Source of the DNA: an uncultured Aquimarina sp.
GTDB taxonomy: Bacteria > Bacteroidota > Bacteroidia > Flavobacteriales > Flavobacteriaceae
Length of the DNA: 64,000 nt
Direction of reading: 5' to 3'
Assembly (NCBI GenBank): GCA_947495425.1
Contig: CANLYR010000002.1
Coordinates: 1 to 64,000 of the forward strand
The notes beneath the pieces are model-generated. The model worked only from the letters and a program-made list of their open reading frames with translations. It searched no databases and had not been told where the DNA came from. Both the position numbers and the translations under genes were made by a program. Below, piece by piece: positions 56,971 to 64,000 of the stretch (the stretch's first letter is position 1; every line of letters begins with the position of its first letter).

Positions 56971-58124
56971 TATCCTATTTTCTTTATTTGTTTATAATAA
57001 AATTCTTGAAGTTCTAAGGCATTATTCTTGATATCATAATTGCCCTCAATAATCTTTTCTTCTGTATTTTCTTTCTTTTCAGATGACAATTCAAGCAATT
57101 TTTCTGCCCAAAACTTATGACTTTGATTTAGTGATAAAAAATCGACTAATCCTGTTATATTTAATTCTTTTGATATTTCATTTGATGCAACGACTCTTAA
57201 CCCGGCAGCTTGTGCTTCTATTAGAGTAACTGGCAAACCCTCATTAATAGATGGAAACAAAAAAACATCCATTGCCTGTAATAAGTCAGGAACATCACTG
57301 CGAACACCAAGAAAAATAACATCATTTTCTATTTGCAATTCTCTAGCCATATCTTCAAAAATTGTTTTACCAAAACCTCCTCCAATCAATATAAGCACAG
57401 ATTGTTTTTTGATTTCTTTGAGCGTTTTAAAAGTTTCTAAAATGAATTTATGGTTTTTTTCAGGAACAAAATTACCAACGTGCCCTACTACTAGCTTTTC
57501 TCCTAAATTAAGCTCTTTTTTTAGTACTAAGGACCTAACAGGGTCACTAATAAACTGATTTGAATCGATTGCATTATTGATAATCCTCACACTATCCGCA
57601 TTCTTTTTTCCATAAAGCCAATTACCAGCTTTATCACCACAGGAAAAGTAATGGTTTGCATATTTTGTAATACTTCGCTTCAAGATATTTTGAGCAAAAA
57701 ATTTGAATGCAAAACCAACACTGTTTCTGTCTTTAGAAAATGGATTTAGGTTGAGGTTGTAAAGGCTTGTATGACTATGTGCAACCCTTGTTGTAACATT
57801 ATTTCTTTTGGCAGATTGTAAAACAAAAACACTTAATGCATTAAGGTGTGAATGTACTATTTTATATTCTTTATGATCTTTAAAAAAAGCATCTAAAGAC
57901 TTCTTATATTTTGATAAGTTTTTGAAACTAATATTCTGTAATCGATATATTTTACCTCCTAAGTTTTCGATTTCATCATCAAATACTCCTCGCTCCTGGC
58001 GATGTAGTAGGAAATCAAATTGTACTTTTGATCTATCTATATTTCTATAGTAATTCATTACCATAGTTTCTGCACCTCCCCTATTCATTATGGTTAGTAC
58101 TTGCAATACTCTAATAGGTTTCAT
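56970..58124 (-). CDS. GT4-family glycosyltransferase
   Basis: A GT-B glycosyltransferase of 384 residues. The N-terminal domain has VLQVLTIMNRGGAETMVMNYYR, and the donor domain has VGHVGNFVPEKNHKFIL and FPSINEGLPVTLIEAQAAG, with both Glu of EX7E present. The GGAETMVMNY pattern is typical of EpsF-like capsule enzymes. It is 7 bases downstream of the GT2 gene and coupled to the asparagine synthase. It acts on the cytoplasmic face of the membrane. Confidence 0.92.
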   Translation of the reverse strand: MKPIRVLQVLTIMNRGGAETMVMNYYRNIDRSKVQFDFLLHRQERGVFDDEIENLGGKIYRLQNISFKNLSKYKKSLDAFFKDHKEYKIVHSHLNALSVFVLQSAKRNNVTTRVAHSHTSLYNLNLNPFSKDRNSVGFAFKFFAQNILKRSITKYANHYFSCGDKAGNWLYGKKNADSVRIINNAIDSNQFISDPVRSLVLKKELNLGEKLVVGHVGNFVPEKNHKFILETFKTLKEIKKQSVLILIGGGFGKTIFEDMARELQIENDVIFLGVRSDVPDLLQAMDVFLFPSINEGLPVTLIEAQAAGLRVVASNEISKELNITGLVDFLSLNQSHKFWAEKLLELSSEKKENTEEKIIEGNYDIKNNALELQEFYYKQIKKIG

Positions 58125-58131
58125 ATAATAA

Positions 58132-59019
58132 TCAAGAGGTTTTATTAGTGTTTATACGTATATATAAATACAATAGCAAACCAAAAGGAATTGATACTAT
58201 GGTAAGCATTTTTTTTGGCGATTCTTTTATAAATCTCCAGTTTTTGGATAAAAAACTACTTGATACATAATGGATCGTTTTTTTGAAACGTTCTTTTAAA
58301 CTTTTTGCATATTTAATCTCTGTTAATCTAGAAAAAGCAAACCCTTTTGGATGCCTTCTATATTGTTTTAGCATATTAAGGCTTGAACCATCAGGCATGT
58401 ATTCGACTATACAAAGAATCTCATTAAGAGGTAATATCGTATAATCTTGATCAATCATTTGATAAAGATATCCGAGAGGAACAAATTTTTCTCCTTCAAA
58501 AATTGGATATGGAGGATATTTTTTTACCACTTCTGTTCTATACACTAATTTTTTATCTCCTACTACTTTATGTTTTTGGTAGAGATCTATAACTGTTGTT
58601 TCTTTTATTTTTTCAGGAATTGTTGTTCCTATAATTTTTCCATCTTTATCTGCATCTAATCCCACTATTCCTGCATACTTATCAGATCCATTTTCATCCC
58701 AAAAATCAACTATTTTTTCTACTGCATCAACTGGCATAAAATCGTCAGAATCGATACAAACATTTAATTCTGTCTCGATCAGACTATAGGCGGCGTTATG
58801 TCCACCATGCATACCCAGATTATCTTGATAGTGATATCTTATTTCTATTTTATTCTCTGTTATCCAATGCTCTACCAAATCTTTAGTATTGTCTGAAGAT
58901 CCATCATCAATAATTAACCACATAAACTCATCTGAAGTTTGATTTACTAAACTTTCATAGCATTGACCTAAACAATAGGCTCTATTGTATGTAGGAGTAA
59001 AAACAGTTAGTTTTTTCAT
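58132..59019 (-). CDS. GT2-family glycosyltransferase
   Basis: A GT-A inverting glycosyltransferase of 295 residues. It has FTPTYNRAYCLGQCYESL near the N-terminus, LIIDDGSSDNTKDLV near 36, and the metal-binding DSDD in NVCIDSDDFMPVDA near 92. A C-terminal hydrophobic helix (about 268-288) suggests membrane association. It lies between the EpsG-like polymerase and the GT4 gene. The donor sugar is unknown. Confidence 0.92.
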   Translation of the reverse strand: MKKLTVFTPTYNRAYCLGQCYESLVNQTSDEFMWLIIDDGSSDNTKDLVEHWITENKIEIRYHYQDNLGMHGGHNAAYSLIETELNVCIDSDDFMPVDAVEKIVDFWDENGSDKYAGIVGLDADKDGKIIGTTIPEKIKETTVIDLYQKHKVVGDKKLVYRTEVVKKYPPYPIFEGEKFVPLGYLYQMIDQDYTILPLNEILCIVEYMPDGSSLNMLKQYRRHPKGFAFSRLTEIKYAKSLKERFKKTIHYVSSSFLSKNWRFIKESPKKMLTIVSIPFGLLLYLYIRINTNKTS

Positions 59020-59034
59020 TAATTCTATACTTTA

Positions 59035-60129
59035 TTAACCATAATACACGAGATACATTAAATATGTAAATCCAAAATATACTAATACCACTCGACCAAT
59101 TATAATGTGTTGATTTTTGAAAAATTGTTGTTTTAAAAAAGGATAGATGATAACAATAGACATCATAAACCATGATAAATATGCAAATCGATTAGAATAA
59201 TTAGCACGAATGACCAATATCCAAAAAGCATTACAAATTACATAGGAGTTAAATAATAAATGATATAATTTATCCTCATATTTTTTCTTGAAAATAAAAT
59301 ACCAACCAGTAAAAACAGCTCCTGAACTATAGATTAAAAAATCCCAACGAAAACCCGTACTACTAAATGCTTGTTCATCTACTTCACCCAATAAATACCC
59401 TCCTAACCGATCATCTGCAAAACCTAGACTTGCAAAGAGTGATTCCCAAAACCCTCCAAGAACCAATGATAATGGGATAGCAGCAAACCAGCCATAAATA
59501 AAGATTTTTGGCTTGTTATAAAAGCTAGATATAATGTATGCAAAGATTGGTAGTAAAACTGTTTGATGGATCAAACTTGATATCCAAAAAAACACAACCA
59601 TAATTGGCAACTTTTTTCTATACGAAATACCTAACAAAAAAAGAGATGTAGCCATTCCATTTCTCATACCATTAACACCGTACGTCCAAAAAGAAAATGA
59701 GACTAAGAACAATAAAAAACTATAATACCAATATTCTTTGAAGAATTCTTTAGATATACGATATAACGGGTAAATATAAATAAGTGCACATAAAGCAAAA
59801 TAATATTTGGCACTCATTATATAAGAGCAAAACTTTGTGAAATAATTAAATGCTAAATCCTGTTCAGTTCTTGCTGGTTCGCCACTGGCATAACTTTTAT
59901 ATAAAACAGCATAGTTCGCCATATCACCAAATAGATAACTAATCGGTCTAAACCCCATGTAAAATAAAATATATGTAAATAACACATATCCCATTACATT
60001 AATAAAACTAATATTTTTTTTATCCCATAGAGGTAAGACATAGGTATGTAACAATGTAAAGGCTACAATACCTAAACAGATATGTATATACACATCAAAA
60101 TAACTTCTTATGGGTACAAAATCAAACAC
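59035..60129 (-). CDS. EpsG-family polysaccharide polymerase
   Basis: A polytopic membrane protein of 364 residues with about ten hydrophobic helices, including YGVNGMRNGMATSLFLLGISY, a motif typical of EpsG/Wzy-like proteins (RNGMA). The family polymerises lipid-linked repeat units at the outer face of the inner membrane. It is the only polymerase candidate in the window, 6 bases downstream of the SGNH gene and 15 bases upstream of the GT2 gene. Confidence 0.88.
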   Translation of the reverse strand: MFDFVPIRSYFDVYIHICLGIVAFTLLHTYVLPLWDKKNISFINVMGYVLFTYILFYMGFRPISYLFGDMANYAVLYKSYASGEPARTEQDLAFNYFTKFCSYIMSAKYYFALCALIYIYPLYRISKEFFKEYWYYSFLLFLVSFSFWTYGVNGMRNGMATSLFLLGISYRKKLPIMVVFFWISSLIHQTVLLPIFAYIISSFYNKPKIFIYGWFAAIPLSLVLGGFWESLFASLGFADDRLGGYLLGEVDEQAFSSTGFRWDFLIYSSGAVFTGWYFIFKKKYEDKLYHLLFNSYVICNAFWILVIRANYSNRFAYLSWFMMSIVIIYPFLKQQFFKNQHIIIGRVVLVYFGFTYLMYLVYYG

Positions 60130-60135
60130 TCTTGA

Positions 60136-61056
60136 TCACGTTTTATTTTTAATTATTAACTCACAAAGGTATTTAGTAAAATCCTTGCCTCCATACTTAT
60201 CCAAGTGATGTCCATCATACGTTTCAAATTTCTTATCTATGTCTTTAGTGATATTCAGAAATGGCACATTATTCTCTTTGGCTAAATCAGAAATATCTGT
60301 ATCAAAATTTTCATAAAACTTTTTTTCTAATTCAAGCATATCTTGATCTATTGGCATTCTAACCAGATAAACTTCACCATGAGTGTTAAGTTTTTTAACC
60401 AACGTATCTAAACTTTTTAATCGGTATGAAGAGACTTTCTTTTCTCTATCCATATTAGCAAATAACCCCTTCTGTATAGATTTCCAATGTTTAAATACTG
60501 CTTCACTATCAGGTAAGTTACTTTCTTCTAACCATCCATCTTTATGCATGGTGGATTTTTTTCTAAATAACGCCTTAAAATGAAAATAATTCAAATTTTT
60601 TAGTAAATATTCATAATTAGGATTCATGTTCACAAAATGCATATTATGCGGTGGCGAATCTGCTTCATGGAACTCCCCTTTCGAATTATCATTATCATTA
60701 TTTGATCCCAACATCCAAGGTGTAACAGAAATAATAAAAACACCATTTTTGACCGAGGCATCCAGCTTCTTAAGTATACTTTTTGTGTATAGAGGTCCTA
60801 TTGGCGCTTGCGCTATAGTAAAACTATAGTTAAATACAGGTAATGTGTATCCTTCATTCTTAAGGTACTTATTCATTACAGCAGGTTGAATTCCTTGCAT
60901 ACTTCTGGAATCTCCTATAATCATTGATTTCGCCTTGGGTGTTGTAAATTTATTATAGAAGTAATCGATATTACCTCCATATCGTAACATAATAAAGTTC
61001 AAAATTGCAAAACATATAAATAGAAAAATAAACGACTTATATAAATATTTTTTCAT
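60136..61056 (-). CDS. SGNH-like protein paired with MBOAT 3
   Basis: This 306-residue protein has an N-terminal anchor (MKKYLYKSFIFLFICFAILNF) and a periplasmic SGNH-like domain. Block I is SMIIGDSRSMQGIQP near 43, and the C-terminal block is YDGHHLDKYGGKDFTKYL, supplying the His. I chose the ATG at 61056, 4 bases after the MBOAT 3 stop; a longer reading begins inside the MBOAT gene. It is the probable acyl-transfer partner of MBOAT 3. Confidence 0.82.
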   Translation of the reverse strand: MKKYLYKSFIFLFICFAILNFIMLRYGGNIDYFYNKFTTPKAKSMIIGDSRSMQGIQPAVMNKYLKNEGYTLPVFNYSFTIAQAPIGPLYTKSILKKLDASVKNGVFIISVTPWMLGSNNDNDNSKGEFHEADSPPHNMHFVNMNPNYEYLLKNLNYFHFKALFRKKSTMHKDGWLEESNLPDSEAVFKHWKSIQKGLFANMDREKKVSSYRLKSLDTLVKKLNTHGEVYLVRMPIDQDMLELEKKFYENFDTDISDLAKENNVPFLNITKDIDKKFETYDGHHLDKYGGKDFTKYLCELIIKNKT

Positions 61057-61060
61057 CGTA

Positions 61061-62488
61061 CTAAAATTGAAAATAAATAAATGAATCTGAAGCTTTACCA
61101 AAAAATAAAATCATCAAAAAAATTGACACATATGCTCCCCACCTTACAACTAGAGGTTTATTTTCTATAGCCAATCCATGTAATTTAGTTCTATTAAACC
61201 ATTCAACAAGCAACATAAAGCTAATAACAGCTATAGAAACTTTATCTAGGTTACCAAAAGAGCTACCTTCAAAGCTAAAAATTCTTTGAATATATATGAA
61301 TGCATCTTCTATTGTATTAGCTCTAAAAAAAACCCGAATAAAACATGTAATAATGAATGTTTCCAAAATAGCATATCCCTCCCTTAATGATGGAAAAAAA
61401 CTATTTGCTGCAACAATCTCCAGATTACGTCTATTTCTCTTAAATAGCATTAGAGGAACATAATATAAGGCATTTAAAAAACCCCACATTATGAATGTCC
61501 AATTTGCACCATGCCAAAACCCACTTATCAAATAAATAATAAATACATTTCTGATCTTTTTATCTAGACCAACACGGCTGCCTCCCAGTGGAAAATAAAC
61601 ATAATCTTTGAACCAATTGGTTAATGACATATGCCATCTTCTATAAAACTCTGCTATATCTCTCGCAAAATAAGGAAATGCAAAATTCTGTTTAAGATCA
61701 AAACCAAATAATCTAGCACTACCAATGGCAATATCAGAATACCCAGCAAAATCACCATATAATTGAAAAGCAAAGAAAATCATTGCTACAAACAATTCTC
61801 CTGATGAACTTAAAGAAGGATCATTAAACGCCTGATCCACAAATACGGCACAGTTATCTGCGACTACTACTTTTTTAAAGAAACCCCAAAGCATCTGCCG
61901 CATACCGTCTGCCGCTTTATCATAACTAAACTCTCTTTTCTTTTGAAATTGTGGTAATAAATTTGTTGCTCTTTCTATAGGACCTGCTACTAGCTGTGGA
62001 AAAAAACTGACGTAGGCAAAAAATTGGATCATAGAATCTGACGGTTCTATTTTCTCTTTATATACATCTAATGTATAACTTAAAGTTTGAAATGTATAAA
62101 AACTTATTCCTACAGGCAATATAATGTTAAGCGTTACGTAATCTGCCTGAAAGCCAACAACATTAAAAAGGTCGACTAATGAATCGGCAAAAAAATTGAA
62201 ATATTTAAAAAATCCTAAAAGACCAAGATTCATTGCTAAACTAATAGCTACAAATCTTTTCTTTAGTAATTTTGACTGCGCATTTTTTATTCCTATGGCG
62301 ACATAATAATCGATAAGTGAGCTAGCAGCAATCAAAAATAAAAACCTCCAATCCCAACAACCATAAAAAAAATAGCTAATAATAAGCAAATAAATATTCT
62401 GAACCTTAAGAGATTTCTTGCCTAATAACCAATATATTGCAAATGCAATCGGTAAAAAAATTAAAAATACTACCGAATTAAATATCAT
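61061..62488 (-). CDS. MBOAT O-acyltransferase 3 (AlgI-like)
   Basis: A third membrane O-acyltransferase, 475 residues. It shows FYRRWHMSLTNWFKDYVYFP, LGGSRVG, and the catalytic His in SGFWHGANWTF near 325, and it ends in DSFIYFQF. It has about ten transmembrane helices. It leads a minus-strand series (MBOAT 3, SGNH, EpsG, GT2, GT4, asnB), so this acylation step is transcribed with polymerase and glycosyltransferases. It is closest to MBOAT 2. Confidence 0.93.
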   Translation of the reverse strand: MIFNSVVFLIFLPIAFAIYWLLGKKSLKVQNIYLLIISYFFYGCWDWRFLFLIAASSLIDYYVAIGIKNAQSKLLKKRFVAISLAMNLGLLGFFKYFNFFADSLVDLFNVVGFQADYVTLNIILPVGISFYTFQTLSYTLDVYKEKIEPSDSMIQFFAYVSFFPQLVAGPIERATNLLPQFQKKREFSYDKAADGMRQMLWGFFKKVVVADNCAVFVDQAFNDPSLSSSGELFVAMIFFAFQLYGDFAGYSDIAIGSARLFGFDLKQNFAFPYFARDIAEFYRRWHMSLTNWFKDYVYFPLGGSRVGLDKKIRNVFIIYLISGFWHGANWTFIMWGFLNALYYVPLMLFKRNRRNLEIVAANSFFPSLREGYAILETFIITCFIRVFFRANTIEDAFIYIQRIFSFEGSSFGNLDKVSIAVISFMLLVEWFNRTKLHGLAIENKPLVVRWGAYVSIFLMILFFGKASDSFIYFQF

Positions 62489-62542
62489 TCCTTTTATTTA
62501 TTTTTTGTTCCCCTATAATTATTACGATACTAAAAAATTAAA

Positions 62543-63109
62543 TCATGTATCTATTGTTTTAATAACCTTTGCTGGATTACCGACAGCAACAGAATTATCA
62601 GGTATACTTTTTGTAACCACTGCTCCTGCTCCAATAATTACATTGTCACCAATCGTAATATCCCCAATAATAGTACAATTCGTATATAACTTTACATTAT
62701 TGCCTATTACTGGCTTTTTACCATCTTTCTCTCCCACAGTTACTAACTGATTTATATATAAATTTTTGCCGACCCGCTCTGCATTAATAATTGAACTGTA
62801 GGGATGTGCTAGTATCACACCACCAGCAATCTTGGTATGCATATCAATTGTAAAACGATGATCTCTAGGGTAAAAAACTCTGAGCACATTACTCAAAAAA
62901 CCTCTTGTTCTGAAATAAAACAGCGTACGGAAATACTTGTTTTGGGATAATTCTCTTGTAAGGTCGCCTGTAATTTGTGTTTTAGAGTCTGGTATGGGAG
63001 AGTTACAATACAAATCCGCTATAACCTCTGTTTTATTCTTACTCATATAAAACACAAACAAATGCGGTATAAAAAACAATTGATATATAAAGGAAAACAT
63101 TGTTCTCAT
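62543..63109 (-). CDS. Left-handed beta-helix acetyltransferase
   Basis: A 188-residue acetyl-CoA-dependent O-acetyltransferase of the hexapeptide (serine-acetyltransferase-like) class. A short N-terminal helical region precedes hexapeptide repeats from about residue 88 to the end: DMHTKIAGGVILAHPYSSII, GNNVKLYTNCTIIGDITIGD and NVIIGAGAVVTKSIPDNSVA, followed by GNPAKVI. It probably acetylates a sugar in the repeat unit. It is 3 bases downstream of the truncated glycosyltransferase gene and 54 bases upstream of MBOAT 3, so it is in the same operon. Confidence 0.88.
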   Translation of the reverse strand: MRTMFSFIYQLFFIPHLFVFYMSKNKTEVIADLYCNSPIPDSKTQITGDLTRELSQNKYFRTLFYFRTRGFLSNVLRVFYPRDHRFTIDMHTKIAGGVILAHPYSSIINAERVGKNLYINQLVTVGEKDGKKPVIGNNVKLYTNCTIIGDITIGDNVIIGAGAVVTKSIPDNSVAVGNPAKVIKTIDT

Positions 63110-63112
63110 ACT

Positions 63113-64000
63113 CTAATTATTAATAATTTCTTTATCCCAAATTTGCATGATCTTATCCATAGTATATTTTTTAGAACTTTGGTATCCATTTTTTGCCAAG
63201 TCTATTCTTTTAGATTCATTTGTGGTTAATTCGATAAGTTTTTCTACAAATTCTTCTTTATTGTCCATTTCAACCAAAACGCCGTTTTGATCATTCGAAA
63301 TAATATTTCTCGGACCTGTAGGTGAATTATATGAAATTATCGGAAGTCCGCAAGATTGGGCTTCTAGCAATACCATCGGAAAACACTCCATAGATGATGT
63401 CATAATATACAATCCATAAGTATTCATTTTATCTTTTATTGTATTTATTGAAGCTTTTATTTCTACATAATTAGATAAATTTAATGCTATAATTTTCTGT
63501 TTCAAACCTGCTACATATTCATCGTCGCCATCTCCATAAATTTCGAGTTTCCAATCTTGTTTTTTCTTAATATATTCTGACCAAATATCAATTAGAATGT
63601 CGAATCGCTTAACTTCTGATATTCGCCCAGCTGCCATTGCAATATTTTTTCTATGACTAAAAATGGGCGCTATAGTATTATCTATTTGAATTGGATTAGA
63701 AATAGTAACTACAGTATCAAAATCATAAAATGTACTTTCTTCGGGACTTAATACTACCAAAAAATCAAATTTTGATTCTAACCAATTCTCAAGTTTCTTA
63801 AAAAGTGTTTTTGGTCTTTTGGATAGGTAATACTTAGAAAAGTGAAACTCTTTAACAAATTTCCCTTTTGTTATGAGTAATGGAAAGAAAAATGTTACTG
63901 GAATGTGATTTGCCACAATCACAATGTCCGGTTTGATTTTATTCAATTTGGATTGTAATCTGAAGTAATTTTTTAATATTTTAAATAGATTTTTTGGGCT
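63113..64000 (-). CDS. GT4-family glycosyltransferase, 5' end beyond the window
   Basis: A GT-B glycosyltransferase whose reading frame is open to the right edge, so the N-terminus is missing. The visible part has VIVANHIPVTFF, the donor-domain AAGRISEVKRFDILIDI, and the EX7E motif in SMECFPMVLLEAQSCGLP. A TTG at 63946 is not the real start, since the frame continues upstream (NYFRLQSKLNKIKPD). It precedes the hexapeptide acetyltransferase by 3 bases and belongs to the same polysaccharide operon. Confidence 0.9.
   Translation of the reverse strand, partial: SPKNLFKILKNYFRLQSKLNKIKPDIVIVANHIPVTFFFPLLITKGKFVKEFHFSKYYLSKRPKTLFKKLENWLESKFDFLVVLSPEESTFYDFDTVVTISNPIQIDNTIAPIFSHRKNIAMAAGRISEVKRFDILIDIWSEYIKKKQDWKLEIYGDGDDEYVAGLKQKIIALNLSNYVEIKASINTIKDKMNTYGLYIMTSSMECFPMVLLEAQSCGLPIISYNSPTGPRNIISNDQNGVLVEMDNKEEFVEKLIELTTNESKRIDLAKNGYQSSKKYTMDKIMQIWDKEIINN

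Noticed and set aside
63113-63946. Complete glycosyltransferase starting at TTG 63946
   Set aside because: The frame stays open to the window edge and the expected N-terminal domain is missing, so the gene is cut by the edge.

Overview
The window is AT-rich, lacks Shine-Dalgarno-like starts and carries protein families typical of Bacteroidota: a TonB-dependent receptor with an N-terminal carboxypeptidase-regulatory-like domain, a head-GIN (DUF2807) protein, a 7TM-HD phosphodiesterase, and a PglF/PglE-Wza-Wzc polysaccharide locus. A marine Flavobacteriaceae member (Aquimarina-like) is the best guess. This is an inference from gene content; no rRNA or other decisive marker is present.

Positions 1-31600 are mostly core or housekeeping genes in short operons on both strands: a DMT exporter, ychF, a TonB receptor, a YbdG-like MscS channel, a PgpH-like HD phosphodiesterase, thiolase, an NlpC/P60 hydrolase, a TetR-SDR pair with matching operators, gapA, cysE-cysM, recQ, a MOSC protein, truA, a BON-LysM protein, cmk, a lone MreB paralogue and lon. 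At 27751-30694 lies a sigma-factor operon: ECF sigma, a membrane protein that is probably its anti-sigma, and two secreted repeat-rich beta-solenoid proteins. Several clear intrinsic terminators separate these units.

Positions 30860-64000 form one large surface-polysaccharide locus that continues past the right edge. It opens with a CpsB-like phosphatase facing a minus-strand operon of aminotransferase (PglE-like), 4,6-dehydratase (PglF-like), Wza-like export lipoprotein and Wzc-like tyrosine kinase. An 870-bp AT-rich spacer with GC-rich palindromes follows. Next come three MBOAT O-acyltransferase genes, each beside an SGNH-type membrane-anchored partner gene (38913-41332, 52651-55044, 60136-62488). 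Also present are two FemAB-like acyltransferases, two small phosphoglycosyl transferases, an adenylation enzyme with its own acyl carrier protein, a GNAT-like protein, a formyltransferase, several glycosyltransferases, a beta-helix lipoprotein, an asparagine synthase and an EpsG-like polymerase.

The genes suggest a working model. PglF/PglE make a UDP-4-amino-6-deoxy sugar. The formyltransferase and/or an ACP-dependent acyl or aminoacyl transfer module N-decorates it. A PglC-like enzyme loads it onto undecaprenyl phosphate, glycosyltransferases extend it, EpsG polymerises, and MBOAT/SGNH pairs O-acylate the chain before Wza/Wzc export. The adenylation-ACP-acyltransferase module and the three MBOAT/SGNH pairs are the most unusual content. 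No tRNA, rRNA, CRISPR array or transposase was seen.
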